Below are positions 31,436 through 42,275 of a DNA stretch of 64,000 bases, in pieces. The stretch's first letter is position 1, and the number at the start of each line of letters is the position of its first letter. Both the position numbers and the translations under genes were made by a program. The notes under the pieces are model-generated. The model was not told where the DNA came from and made no database searches. It saw nothing but the letters and a program-made list of their open reading frames with translations. Location of the stretch: NCBI GenBank assembly GCA_039105265.1, contig JAPFFF010000027.1, forward strand, positions 1,364,001 to 1,428,000. Direction: 5' to 3'. Origin of the DNA: Tritrichomonas musculus. Taxonomy: Eukaryota; Parabasalia; Tritrichomonadida; Tritrichomonadidae.

Positions 31436-31508
31436 CTCAAAATATAACAGTTTAAAAATTTACCGTTTTTAGTTAACTGATAAAAGTTCAAATGTATATT
31501 TTATTAAT

Positions 31509-33110
31509 ATGACATCAGTTTACCAAGAATGCACATCAAATGAATGCGACAAAGTGAACGCTCAAATTCCAAATATTGAATTGCCCCCTGGATTTGAATT
31601 ACTTTCCTTAACAATGTTAGCTCAAATTTTATCTCGTCCTGATCAAAGCACTTTCCCTTCTTCATCATTTTTTAGTGACATTTTTTACAAAAAAATATAT
31701 TTTGATGATTCTAATTCTTTCGATATGAATGGGCCATTTTGGCGCTTATTAAGTGATCTTTCAGGCTCCAAAGGAGACTATATTGATTCAAATTCAGCTG
31801 CACAAATATACGACTATTCTGATTTTTCTGAAAATGCATCTAATCATATTTTTGATCCAGAATATAAAAAGGATGACTATATCAAAAAAAGGATTCTTTC
31901 GCAGGTATTTAATAGACAAAAGCTAAATTTTTGCAAAATCGATAAAAATGATCTAATAATTAACAAAGTTTCATCGCCATTATCTCAGAATTATATTTTT
32001 TATCCTAAATCTTCTTTTTTAAGTTCTCCGATACCTAATGCAATTTGTATCAAGAAAATTGGAAGCAGAAATTGTTTAGAACATGTGTGGACGCTTTATC
32101 GAGAAAATAATAAATATTCTTTATATATTCGTTTTTATAAATCTTTCTACATACCATATCGTCCATCAAATCAAGCTCTTCCTGTTGCAGTTTGTTATTT
32201 TCCAAACACATTTATCAAGCAAATTGCAAATAAATTTCCAAATAAAATTTCTCACTCCAAATTACCCAAACAATGTTTAGAATCATTTCCTTCAGTTTTT
32301 AATCATGAAACTGTTCAGAAATTTTTGGCAATTATGAAAAATCATCAATTCACAATTGAAAATAATTTAAATAATTTTGTTGATATTATTAAGCATTCAG
32401 CACTAGACATAAATGCCTTTGCAAAATATTTTTCTAATGTCAACGATGGAAATGCATATTTATGCACAGCTTTATCGATTTACCCAAAACATCAATATAA
32501 AAAGATTAAAGTGTTTACTTCCTACCATTTACAGAATGATGATAATAAAGTTGAATCAATTAGTGAATATGATTATAATAAAATGAAAGATCAATATTCT
32601 ATATTTATAATTTGGCTACTTCATGCAACAATTATTCTTAAAGAAAAGAAAAATGCTGATTTTAAGAATGTACTAGGATTGGTAACATCAACACTTGATA
32701 ATCAATTGATGATTTACTACACATATTTGATATATTATATATATTATAAAAATACTAATCGTAGAATAATCGGTAAAAAAGACACTATAAAAGAAGATAA
32801 ATTAATGTTTCGATGTGTGGCTAATGGAAATAATATTTTCGGAAATAAAATCTTTTATTATATAAAAGGTGGTGATAGTTTTGCTCCCGTAGACGACAAA
32901 GTCAAGTTTACTTACGAATTTTCTTCTTTAAAATCGCCTTTTACTATTCCTAAGCTGGTAGATGAATTTTCTACGTTATTTGCAAAAGAAACCAATGGTT
33001 TGAAAATACCAAAAATGAAGCAGTTTAAAATTGATAAAGATTTTATTCAAACGATACCAATACCAGATGTCTTTTCATTACTCTGCACAGAATTTGATTC
33101 TTCTTGTTAA
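31509..33110 (+). CDS. Unknown protein, 533 residues
   Basis: A clean frame of 533 codons. The N-terminus (about 1-60) has a Leu-rich helix (LPPGFELLSLTMLAQIL). The rest is mixed alpha/beta and rich in Tyr, Asn and Lys, with a hydrophobic helix near 375-390 (FIIWLLHATIIL) and another at about 405-420. No catalytic signature is seen. It is divergent from the coiled-coil gene with an 87-bp shared promoter, so the pair may be co-expressed. I do not recognise the family. Confidence 0.65.
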   Translation: MTSVYQECTSNECDKVNAQIPNIELPPGFELLSLTMLAQILSRPDQSTFPSSSFFSDIFYKKIYFDDSNSFDMNGPFWRLLSDLSGSKGDYIDSNSAAQIYDYSDFSENASNHIFDPEYKKDDYIKKRILSQVFNRQKLNFCKIDKNDLIINKVSSPLSQNYIFYPKSSFLSSPIPNAICIKKIGSRNCLEHVWTLYRENNKYSLYIRFYKSFYIPYRPSNQALPVAVCYFPNTFIKQIANKFPNKISHSKLPKQCLESFPSVFNHETVQKFLAIMKNHQFTIENNLNNFVDIIKHSALDINAFAKYFSNVNDGNAYLCTALSIYPKHQYKKIKVFTSYHLQNDDNKVESISEYDYNKMKDQYSIFIIWLLHATIILKEKKNADFKNVLGLVTSTLDNQLMIYYTYLIYYIYYKNTNRRIIGKKDTIKEDKLMFRCVANGNNIFGNKIFYYIKGGDSFAPVDDKVKFTYEFSSLKSPFTIPKLVDEFSTLFAKETNGLKIPKMKQFKIDKDFIQTIPIPDVFSLLCTEFDSSC

Positions 33111-33499
33111 TTTTATTTAATTTACTAAACATAAATTAATACAAAAATTACTGTTTTTTATATTTAAAAATCAATAAAAATAAACCATTACATTTAAATA
33201 AAGGATAGATAACTCGTTTCGAATCAAAGAAAATCATGCATGATTTATTGCAATGTTTCTAATCTTAGAACATTTTTTAACTAACAGCTGAAGCCACGAA
33301 ATCAATCAATCAATTAACAGACAGGTCAATTAATTAACCAAATTGGTGAAGATAAATTTGAAAATGAAGATAGAATCCATTGTATATTGAATAGATATTC
33401 AATTGAAAACGATCAAATTCAAAGGAAGGTGAAATTCAAATCAGTCAATATTTTCTATACAACCAAATAAAGATTGAAAACAATCTTTTTGTTTGTGGA

Positions 33500-33960
33500 G
33501 AGGACAAAGTCATCCCTTCGAGTGGATTGATGCTGATGAATATCTGAAGAAAGTTAATGAAGAGACAGAAAAAGATGGTAAATTGAATGCATTACAAGAT
33601 GAAGACGATGTCATTATCGTTGTCCGCTCGAATTGCTTCAACTAGTATGTCTTCATTGGCATGAATAAAATAAAAAAGTGACAGATTTATTGATAATAAT
33701 CTGTTCCGAACATGGAAGATTTTATTTCAGTCTTTATATTATCGTATGAAATGATTGTCTTCTACATTTTCAATGGTCACGGTGGAGAGAATTTCGCCAA
33801 ACATGGGAATGAAAGCATTCAAAAAGTTCTTGAAGAAAATTTTTGCTCTGAAATTTTTCTATGAGAATTTCTGAAAAAGTTGTATGAATTGATGGTTCAG
33901 AAATTTAAAAAGTGAAGTGAAAAAATCGCACACTTGTGTCTTCAATATAAGAGAAACTGA
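33500..33960 (+). pseudogene. PP2C-type phosphatase relic
   Basis: At 33745-33864 one frame reads IFNGHGGENFAKHGNES, matching the PP2C motif V-F-D-G-H-G-G, with Asn in place of the metal-binding Asp. The upstream DNA at about 33505-33640 in another frame reads EWIDADEYLKKVNEE and ALQDEDDVIIVV. Frames and stops change within 200 bp, so it is a decayed host gene copy. The rest of 33111-34139 holds nothing else that I can identify. Confidence 0.45.
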
Positions 33961-34139
33961 GTGTTTTCATATTCAAAGATTTATTTACACTTCAGAATAA
34001 GCAAGAATGCTGATTTTTTTTATAAATTATTTTATTTATACTTCAAAAAAAAAAACTTCAATAAGCGAGAATGCATTTTCTTAATGCAAATCCCTCCATG
34101 AATATCTAAAAAAAAGATTTGTAATAATTTGTTTTAATA

Positions 34140-34265
34140 TAAACTGGTACGCAAATTTTCGGACGATTCAAATTTGAATGAACTTTTCAAATATTGAATT
34201 GAATATTTTTAAAATTCAATGAATTGAATAGTACGATAAAGTCCGAAAATTTGCGTACCAGTTTA
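34140..34265. mobile_element. 122-bp TA-flanked MITE
   Basis: The ends are perfect inverted repeats of 23 bp beginning AACTGGTACGCAAATTTTCG, and both sides carry TA (34140-34141 and 34264-34265). The interior is AT-rich with no coding capacity. It lies 13 bp from the stop codon of the kinase-Sel1 gene, so it may have entered that gene's 3' region. The perfect ends suggest recent movement. Confidence 0.85.
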
Positions 34266-34278
34266 TCTTTCTTTTATT

Positions 34279-37200
34279 TCAATCATAATTGATTATTCTA
34301 TCGGTATCATCAGTGTTCGACATGAAGCCTTCATAAAACAAATGATTTATTTCTGGGATTTCTTTTTGTTTTTTTGGAATATAAGGACTCATTCTACAAA
34401 ATAAAATTTTATAAGGTTTTGAATATATTACCTTATCCATTTCCAATATCAAATCTAATATTTCTTTTTGGTGATAGTATATATGCATAAAAATGTTCTC
34501 AATAACATTTTTTGAAAATTCTAATATTCGCTGAATTTTTTCATTCTCAAATATAAATTTTACGATGATATTGTCACCTTCATTTCTGCTCATAAATGTG
34601 ATATTTTTTTGTTGGTTCATATCTTTGCAAATTTTTTCAAGTCTATCAATTATGTTTTCACCAAATAAACAATAATTCTGATCGCTTTCGTTGTTAGATT
34701 CAATCTTTTTCTTCTGATGTGAAGGAAAATAAAAATCTTCATTTCGATCATCAATATTTTTGAGTGTAATTTTATTACTATTTAATAAAGTATTTATAGT
34801 TTTCCATTCATTTTTAGAATTATTCTGAGAAATTGTTTCTAATCCAAATAATGGAAATTGAAAAATGAAATCTTTTAAATTAAACTGATGTTTGATTAAA
34901 AATTCAAAGTATTTGCCATTTGTATTACACAATAATTTGAAGACTAGTCTAAATATTATTTTAATCATGTAATCATTAACTTTAATTTGATCATTTAAGT
35001 AAAGTTCATTTGCTAAAATGTGCCTTATCAATTTTAAATATGTATAACAATTAATAAATAATTGGGATATTTCAATCCTATCATCTACAACCTCTTTATT
35101 TTTATATGTTAGAGAATTATTTTCATATTGCAAAGATTGTCTATAATAATTAATTTCTTCATTTGAGTCTTTTTCGCAAAAATTTGCAAGATTGAAATAC
35201 GCCAAACTAAAATTTTTTAAAGGTACTTGATTGAATTTATGCATAGCCAGTTCTTTATTATTTAAATAATATTGATAAAAAACTCCATAAACATACACAC
35301 CAAAAGGATGTTGAGAATTTCCTGCTTTTTGAATATATTTTTTTGTTATATCTAAATCATATGATTCATCATTTTCAATGATATCAATTAAAGCAAGACT
35401 AATTAAAGACTGATAATAAAAATCGTTGTACACTTTAATTTTTTTATATCCACTGTTAAACGAAAGTGTAAAATTATCTTTTTCTTTTTCAATGCTTTTT
35501 GTATAATAAAATTTTGCTTTTGATATGTCACGTTTAACACCGAAACCGTTTTCATGCATATAGCCCAAATAGAAAAGAGCATTCAAATTTGTGTCAATTA
35601 TGTCATTGAATAGAAAATATGCATTTTTATAATTACGTTCAATTCCTAAACCTTTGAAATTAATTATTCCTAAATAATACTTTGCGTTTGAATGGCTAAG
35701 ATATGACGCTAATGTGAAGTAATGGATAGCTTTGGAAAAACTTTGTTTAACGACTGCTTGCATTTTGTTTTTGTTTCCAAAATAAAAAAGCTTTCCAAAG
35801 AAATAATATGAGTCTGGATTTTTGGCTTCTTTGGCTATTTTGAAATACTTTTCAGCTTCTTCATATTGTTTTTCTTTTAAATATATCTTTCCTAGTTTAA
35901 GCGAACTATCTGAATTACCTTTTTTAGAAGCTTTTTCATAATTAAGCTTTGCTAGCCTTATATCTCTGCTTTCATATTTTGACTTCCTATAATAATCGCC
36001 CAAATTGCCAAAAGCAAGTCTGTCATCATATTTGGCTGCTTCTTCAAATAATTTTTTTGCATTTGCATGTTTTTCACGCTCATCATATTCATTTAAATAA
36101 ATATATCCAAGCATATTTAATGATTCTGGATCTTTGGGATTTAATTCTAGAGCCTTTTTTAATTCTTCTTCTGCTTTTATAATATTTTTCGGATTTCCTT
36201 TGTAATAAACGTATCCTAACCCAAAATGTCCATAATAAAAGCCTTGTTCAGCAGCTTTATTATAGTATTCTATTGCTTTTAAAACATTTCTTTTTTCACC
36301 TTTGCCTTGAAAAGCCATATATCCTCTTTTGCAAAGAGCATTTGGATCATTCAATTGGGCCGATAAATCGATATATTTTCTTGCTTTCTTAAAATCTTGT
36401 GGAACATTATCTCCATCCAAATAAATATCTCCTAAAGTATTGAGAGCTCGTATGTTATTTTGTTTGGCTGCTCTTTTATAGTATTTTATACCTTCTTTTA
36501 TATTTTTTTCATTTTTGAAATAAATATATCCTAATTTAAAGGTGATATCTGAATTATTTTGGTTTTTCACTTTTTGATAATATTCTTTAGCTTTTTGAAA
36601 ATCTTTAGTAACGTTTTCTCCTTTCAAATACATATCTCCTAGTATTTCTTGAGCATAATCATTATTCATCTTGGCTGATGATTCAAAGCTTTCAATGCTT
36701 TCTTTTATCTTTTTTTCATTTAAATAAAGTTGACCTAAATAAAGCCATCCATTTGAATTGCCATTATTTGCTGTTTTCTTGAAATAGTCCTCAGCTATTC
36801 TGTAGTTTTTGGTAACTCCATATTCATTAAAATACATTAAGCCTAAATAAAAATAAGAATTTGGATCAGATGATTTTTCAAAATAATTTAAAGCTTGTAA
36901 ATAATCTTGATTTACTCCATAGCCATTAAAATATAAAATGCCTAGATTCAAATATGATTGGCTATTTTTATCATCAATTTCAATTGATTTTTGATAATAA
37001 TCGTGAGCTTTTTTATAATCTTTTTTTGTTCCATCACCTGTTTGATATATGAGGCCAAGCATATAGAAAAAATTAGAAAAATTATCTTCTTTGATACTCT
37101 CCATTAAATATTGATAATTATCACAAATAGATTGAAATTTTGATTGTTCTGTATTTTTGAAAATCATATAAAGATTTTCATATAAAAACACAAATAATTC

Positions 37201-38787
37201 ATCTTTTTTGAAATAATTTTGTTTCATATTAATAAAGTATTCATCAATACAATCATAAATCTTAACTTCCTGTTTTAATAGATCGTCGAGAACATTGATT
37301 TTCAAGCGTTCTTTTGGATCTTTTTTAATACATTGCAAAATTATATTTTTAATTGTAATTGGTGTATTATCTGTAAAGTTAATTTCGTTCTTATCGAGGC
37401 ATTCACAGATAACGTCTATATCTGTTGTTTTAAGCATTGTTGTTCTTTCAAAAAGGAAAAAAACAAGTTGTCCAAAAGAATAAATATCTGTCTCGAATGA
37501 CGTATTTAAGCCTAGGTATTGCTCTGGTGATGAAAAATAAGGTGATCCAATATCAAATGTCATGTTAGTATTTTGGTCTTGATCTAAAATTTTTGCTGTA
37601 TCGAAATCTGAAATGTAGCACAAGAAATTATGATCTATAAGAATATTTTTTGGCCTCAAATCACGATGAATAATATTTTTTGAATTAAGATATTTGATAC
37701 CATCGAAAATTCGAAACGCTGATGAATATGAAAACAAATGTGAAATGTTTTCATTTTGCTTCTTAATGTAATTATCAAGAGAACCATTGCTCATAAATTC
37801 ATATAAAATTCCAGTTTTGGCATTTTTATTCTCTAAATAAAAACCGTAAAATTTCAATATGCTTCTATGAATTAAATTATTTTCCAAAATGCTAATTTCT
37901 CTATCTTTATTATCTGAATTAGTACCATACCATTTCAAAACAAAAAGATAAAATGTTTTTATATGTAGTACAAGATACAAAATTGACTTATTGCTGGAAC
38001 TGACTGTTCTCAACTTAATAAAATCATGTGGATAAAAATAATGTATTTTATTTTCAGTATTATGTATATTTGCTTCTTTTTCATACCTTTTTTGAATTTG
38101 TTCTGTTGAAAATAATGAAAGATCTATGATTTGTTCATTATCCAAATTTGAATAGGAAAAAAAAGATGGATCGTCGAAGAAATGTGATGGGTAATAAAAT
38201 CTTCTTATTAGATATGCAGTCATTGGATAAATTGTATTTTGTATATATTCATTTTTCGGTAAATTTCTTTTGAAAGGGTTAATAAAAGAATTAATCTCTT
38301 CTTTGATAACAGTAATATCTTTTGTTGCTTTTATTCCAGGAATAGAGTCAAGAATAACGAAAGATTCATTCAATTTAGTTATATATAATTGATTTATTAT
38401 GCGTGTAATTGATGACATTTCAATGTTTTTAATGATAAAACAATGTTTTTCTGCACAAATTACAAAAAAAAAAAAATTATTAAATGGATCTTGACATTTT
38501 AATGATTTGACAGAATAATTCATATTTGATGTTTTTAAAACAGTAAATTTAAATTGTTTTATGATATCGATTAAATTCGATTCATAATCGTGATCATCAT
38601 ATTGATTATCCTTAATATCTATAAAATGGAATGAAAAAAGAGAATACATTGTCTTTATTTGATTATCTAATTGATTTTGATATTCATTATATTTTTCGGA
38701 AATTTCCATAAATGGATAATATTTTTTATTGTTCATTTGTAATGTGAAAAGAATTTGGGCAGAAATAAAGAAGCAAAACTTTTTCAA
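34279..38787 (-). CDS. Protein kinase with a long Sel1-like repeat array
   Basis: The product has 1502 residues. After about 250 residues of unknown fold comes a kinase domain (about 265-515): the VAIK Lys lies in FVLKWYG near 283, the catalytic loop HRDLRPKNIL is near 370, the metal site is DFD (not DFG) near 396, and SPEQ (APE) is near 422. The glycine loop is not clear. The HRD Asp and the first Asp of DFD are kept, so activity is possible. About 14-18 Sel1/TPR-like repeats follow (about 570-1210; for example YYLGIINFKGLGIERNY, FYLGYMHENGFGVKRD), which bind proteins. The last 290 residues are unknown. This fusion is a large expanded family in trichomonads. The frame is uninterrupted over 4.5 kb. 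Confidence 0.9.
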   Translation of the reverse strand: MKKFCFFISAQILFTLQMNNKKYYPFMEISEKYNEYQNQLDNQIKTMYSLFSFHFIDIKDNQYDDHDYESNLIDIIKQFKFTVLKTSNMNYSVKSLKCQDPFNNFFFFVICAEKHCFIIKNIEMSSITRIINQLYITKLNESFVILDSIPGIKATKDITVIKEEINSFINPFKRNLPKNEYIQNTIYPMTAYLIRRFYYPSHFFDDPSFFSYSNLDNEQIIDLSLFSTEQIQKRYEKEANIHNTENKIHYFYPHDFIKLRTVSSSNKSILYLVLHIKTFYLFVLKWYGTNSDNKDREISILENNLIHRSILKFYGFYLENKNAKTGILYEFMSNGSLDNYIKKQNENISHLFSYSSAFRIFDGIKYLNSKNIIHRDLRPKNILIDHNFLCYISDFDTAKILDQDQNTNMTFDIGSPYFSSPEQYLGLNTSFETDIYSFGQLVFFLFERTTMLKTTDIDVICECLDKNEINFTDNTPITIKNIILQCIKKDPKERLKINVLDDLLKQEVKIYDCIDEYFINMKQNYFKKDELFVFLYENLYMIFKNTEQSKFQSICDNYQYLMESIKEDNFSNFFYMLGLIYQTGDGTKKDYKKAHDYYQKSIEIDDKNSQSYLNLGILYFNGYGVNQDYLQALNYFEKSSDPNSYFYLGLMYFNEYGVTKNYRIAEDYFKKTANNGNSNGWLYLGQLYLNEKKIKESIESFESSAKMNNDYAQEILGDMYLKGENVTKDFQKAKEYYQKVKNQNNSDITFKLGYIYFKNEKNIKEGIKYYKRAAKQNNIRALNTLGDIYLDGDNVPQDFKKARKYIDLSAQLNDPNALCKRGYMAFQGKGEKRNVLKAIEYYNKAAEQGFYYGHFGLGYVYYKGNPKNIIKAEEELKKALELNPKDPESLNMLGYIYLNEYDEREKHANAKKLFEEAAKYDDRLAFGNLGDYYRKSKYESRDIRLAKLNYEKASKKGNSDSSLKLGKIYLKEKQYEEAEKYFKIAKEAKNPDSYYFFGKLFYFGNKNKMQAVVKQSFSKAIHYFTLASYLSHSNAKYYLGIINFKGLGIERNYKNAYFLFNDIIDTNLNALFYLGYMHENGFGVKRDISKAKFYYTKSIEKEKDNFTLSFNSGYKKIKVYNDFYYQSLISLALIDIIENDESYDLDITKKYIQKAGNSQHPFGVYVYGVFYQYYLNNKELAMHKFNQVPLKNFSLAYFNLANFCEKDSNEEINYYRQSLQYENNSLTYKNKEVVDDRIEISQLFINCYTYLKLIRHILANELYLNDQIKVNDYMIKIIFRLVFKLLCNTNGKYFEFLIKHQFNLKDFIFQFPLFGLETISQNNSKNEWKTINTLLNSNKITLKNIDDRNEDFYFPSHQKKKIESNNESDQNYCLFGENIIDRLEKICKDMNQQKNITFMSRNEGDNIIVKFIFENEKIQRILEFSKNVIENIFMHIYYHQKEILDLILEMDKVIYSKPYKILFCRMSPYIPKKQKEIPEINHLFYEGFMSNTDDTDRIINYD

Positions 38788-38980
38788 TAGTTATGATAAT
38801 AGAAATATTTTAACATTGATTTTTATATTTTTACATAAATTTTACCAAGACTTACAATTTAAAGGAAAGATCGGTAAAAATTTTTTTAAAACACCTATTA
38901 AAAATTCTTTCAATTTTTTTTCCGTTTTCTTTGTCATGTTTTTAAGGCGCTTTTTTATAAAAAATAATTGAGAAAAAAGT

Positions 38981-38981
38981 T

Positions 38982-39034
<53 letters not shown>
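38981..39034 (+). repeat. Long poly(T) tract before a start codon
   Basis: About 54 T, ending 16 bp before the ATG at 39051. It is absent from the paralogous promoter at 42398, so it is a local expansion. Confidence 0.85.
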
Positions 39035-39035
<1 letters not shown>

Positions 39036-39050
39036 ATTTCATTTTTCTAA

Positions 39051-39341
39051 ATGTCTAGATGGTCCTTTAGTCTTAGTTTTAATGGTCGCTCATTTTATAC
39101 TGCAGGTGAAGCATATCCTAGGTATTTTCCTGATAACCGAGAAATGAGGAATCCGCCAATTTTTGTACAACATCCAATATTAATAGAAGAAAATAATAGG
39201 ATTCAACAACTGCAAAAAGAAAGACAAAGAGAAGAAAGACAAAGAGAAGAAAGAGAAAGAATAGAAAGAGAAAGACGAGAAAGAGAAAGAGAAAGACGAG
39301 AAAGAGAAAGACGAGAAAGAGAAAGACGAGAAAGAGAATAA
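39051..39341 (+). CDS. Small Arg/Glu-rich protein, paralogue 1
   Basis: The product has 96 residues. The first 55 (MSRWSFSLSFNGRSFYTAGE...) are almost the same as in the gene at 42398. The tail is a run of RE-RR-ER units encoded by a GAAAGACGAGAAA repeat. TTTCATTTTTCTAA directly before the ATG fits a trichomonad initiator and is shared with paralogue 2. The stop codon at 39339 is followed in frame by QEKIRQTNC, matching the IRQTKS end of paralogue 2, so this copy has gained an early stop. Function unknown. Confidence 0.6.
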   Translation: MSRWSFSLSFNGRSFYTAGEAYPRYFPDNREMRNPPIFVQHPILIEENNRIQQLQKERQREERQREERERIERERRERERERRERERRERERRERE

Positions 39342-39668
39342 CAAGAAAAGATTAGGCAAACGAACTGTTAGACCGAATAAAGGCTTGAAAAAGAAAGTTT
39401 AAATGAAATTAATTGGAAATAATGATAGCATATGGCATTTAATAGTTTAATTAAAACTTATATGCTAAAATATTGTGTTTTAAGTTTTTTTTATGAAAAG
39501 CAATAAAATAGATGTTTTTCCAAATAATAAATTCTTTCTGAAAAATCCACTTTTTCAGAAAATAAAGGAACTTTTTTCAGAAGGCTAAAACTATGACCCA
39601 CTTAAACATGGTTTTTTTAACCTTAAAAAAACAGTTTTATATATATATAATATTATTTTTATAAGTTT

Positions 39669-39914
39669 TAAGGTACAAATCCAGTACGTTATTTTTTGAG
39701 TAGGAGAACGTTTATTATTTGAATAGTTGCATATCTCTGAAAAAGTTTAAATTGACTAGGTTTGTTTTTGACACTTATTTTACAATTTAAATAAACATTA
39801 TGACATGTTATATGAAATGAATGGAAATAATCGTTTTTTATTTAACATGTCATCTTATTCTTTGAGAATGTCAAAAAAAATTACGGTTACTAAACGTACT
39901 GGATTTGTACCTTA
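39669..39914. mobile_element. 242-bp TA-flanked MITE (copy 2)
   Basis: The element at 39671-39912 differs from the copy at 10592-10833 at about 4 of 242 positions, with the same inverted ends (AGGTACAAATCCAGTACGT) and TA on both sides. It lies just beyond the duplicated block. The matching lengths and high identity point to recent activity of a Tc1/mariner-type source elsewhere in the genome. Confidence 0.9.
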
Positions 39915-40577
39915 AATATCATTTTTGAATATCAATAATGGTTTCTCAGAAAAAGTCATACAACTAATTTGAATAAAAAATAAAATTAAATAAATTTATG
40001 TTTATCTTAATAAATAATCTATTTAATAATTAAAATATATAATTTATATAATTTATATCTAATATTATAAAGTGTAATGGTTGAAATAAAGACTTTAATT
40101 AAAATTCAATATATATCGATTTCTTATATATTTGTATCATTTAAAAATATAGATGTCATTTGAATGGGTATACTATGTGTTATACAAATAATATTTTACT
40201 TTTTGATGAAATCCTTCAGTAACTGAAATATTAGACTTTTTATATTTATGAAACCAATCAACTAAATCTTCATTTTTAGAAAAAACTGACATTTGATCTA
40301 AAATGAAATTCAAATATATTAGAAAGAAAATTCATATAAATAAAATTATATTCTTCATTGGACTCCTGTAACGTCCAATTTTTTTAAAATCATCATTTAA
40401 TAATTCAACAAATTCAATTTTTCTGAATTTTTTTACTAAAAAATGATATTTTTTTTCAATAATAATAACTATTTTTATATAACACTTAATGTTTTAAAAG
40501 CATATAAAAAGATATCAAAAGAATTAATGATTAGAATAAATTATATAAAAAGTTATCGCTATTCTAAATGGGAAATT
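39915..40577. other. AT-rich intergenic, nothing recognised
   Basis: Short frames only, none with a recognisable composition. No repeat or RNA is supported. Confidence 0.5.
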
Positions 40578-40629
40578 ACCATTTTTCCCCAACTTTTTTA
40601 TATCACATTTCAACCTTGGGAAAAATGGT
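40578..40629. repeat. Hairpin ACCATTTTTCCCCAA
   Basis: ACCATTTTTCCCCAA and TTGGGAAAAATGGT lie about 25 bp apart and can pair. A similar foldback (TTTTTCCCCAG with CTGGGGAAAAA) is at about 42232-42270, and a half copy is at 40977. It may be a tiny MITE family. Confidence 0.5.
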
Positions 40630-40658
40630 TTTTTGCATAAAATTTTATAAAAAAAATG

Positions 40659-40965
40659 TATAGTCTACTGGAAAACCCCCCTACCAATGGAAAACCCCCC
40701 TACCATTTTTATTCACCTATTTTTGGCCTTTAATGGTGGCAAAAAGTACATTGGTGGAAAACCCACCTACCATTTTCTATTCAATTTTTCGATAAAAAAA
40801 TTGAATAGATTGCATTTTTAAATACTAATATCTAAATATAAAATAAACATTTTTTAAATAATAATAATTATTTTATCAAATGAACATTTTATCTATGTGT
40901 ATATATGATATTATGATTCTAACTCCTTTATATAGAGATTTGGTAGGGGGTTTACTCTAGACTAT
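40659..40965. mobile_element. About 303-bp MITE-like element with CCCCCTACCAA ends
   Basis: The left end TATAGTCTACTGGAAAACCC and the right end (reverse complement TATAGTCTAGAGTAAACCCC) are imperfect inverted repeats of about 28 bp flanked by TA. Inside the left part the word GGAAAACCC(CC)ACCTACCA is repeated three times. No coding capacity. Confidence 0.7.
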
Positions 40966-42275
40966 AAATTTTAACGATTTTTCCCCAACTTTTAAATCAG
41001 TCAACATTCGGCCTTTTTAATGCAGTATCAACTCTTTTCTAGCATGGTTAATCATTATTAAGGGTACAAATAAAGTTTTTTTTGAATTTTTTTTTAATCA
41101 AATATCTTATCAAATGCAAAAATTATCGTTTCAAAAATTTAACTGTTCAAATAAAGTTAAAATTATCTAGTAGCATTATAAACCAATTTTAAACCTTTAT
41201 AAACCTGAAATTTACAAATTTTTTATTATATTATGAATAATCCGATCTTATTTCAGGAAGATGAATGCAGGGTAATTTTAAAGATTATTATCTAAAAATA
41301 CAATATAAATAAATATAAATGAGAATTTTGCTCAATCACTATTTTTTCACTAATATATTAGCTCCAACTTTTTTAATAATTGAATTAAAAAGATTTTTAT
41401 TGTCTAAAATGATATATTCTATACTAATACACTTTTTAATGCATATTTTTATTGAAATTCAAGATAAGATGATTTCTCAAATTTTCCTAATATTCTATCT
41501 CAATTTATTGATTATTTAAATAATATCATAAATTTAATCATAATGTGAATAAATAATTGCTATGCTACCTTTTTTTCCTGGGAAGAATGGTTGCATATTC
41601 AAGATACACTTATGGAGTGTTTTTGATAACCTACACATAAGAAAATTTTACATTTTGAAAAAAAGTGTTTATATTACATAAATCCTTTATATTTTTAGGT
41701 TTTGAATTTATAAATCATAGTATAATCGTTTTATTTATATATATATTAAAATACAGGCAAAAACATGATATTTTATATTTAAATGAGATTTTTATTTCAA
41801 ACGAACTTCATCATTTTTCTGATATGAATTGACATGTGATTTTTTATTTTTTATTATAATTATTTTTCAAAAGTACTTCATATTCTTCTCTAATTTGGTT
41901 CTGATTTTACCTAAAATAAAATGAAAAATATTGCTTTTTTCATTTTCTCTTATGTATTTTTAAATTTTCTCTGGGATAACATTTATATAATTATTATATT
42001 CATTTATATGTAATACAATTTTTGTCAGTCTTTTCGAATTAGAAATTTTTCCTTTTAATTGTAATGTTGATATTTTTAAAATTCTTTTTTTGGGGTAATA
42101 GGCATATGCATTTTATGTATTGTTCTTTTTCTTAATATTTTATTTTAATTTTGAAACTCTAAATGTTGTTTATGCTGTAATTTTATAAAAAATTTTATAA
42201 AAAAACGATCATTTTCAATTCAAAAAAAAATACCATTTTTCCCCAGTTTTTTCCATTCAATTTTCTGGGGAAAAA
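40966..42275. other. AT-rich intergenic, nothing recognised
   Basis: A 66-residue frame at 41319 is hydrophobic and AT-driven and is not supported as a gene. A hairpin lies at about 42232-42270. No other feature is seen. Confidence 0.5.

Larger units (their letters stand above)
38889..39640. repeat. Duplicated block, copy 1 (carries the small Arg/Glu-rich gene)
   Basis: About 750 bp here are closely related to 42276-42865: the 5' flank (TTCCGTTTTCTTTG, then AATAATTGAGAAAAAAGTTAG), the small gene and its 3' flank (ATATGCTAAAATATTGTGTT and AGAAAATAAAGGAACTTTTT) all match. A T run of about 54 bp (38981-39034) exists only in this copy. Confidence 0.85.
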
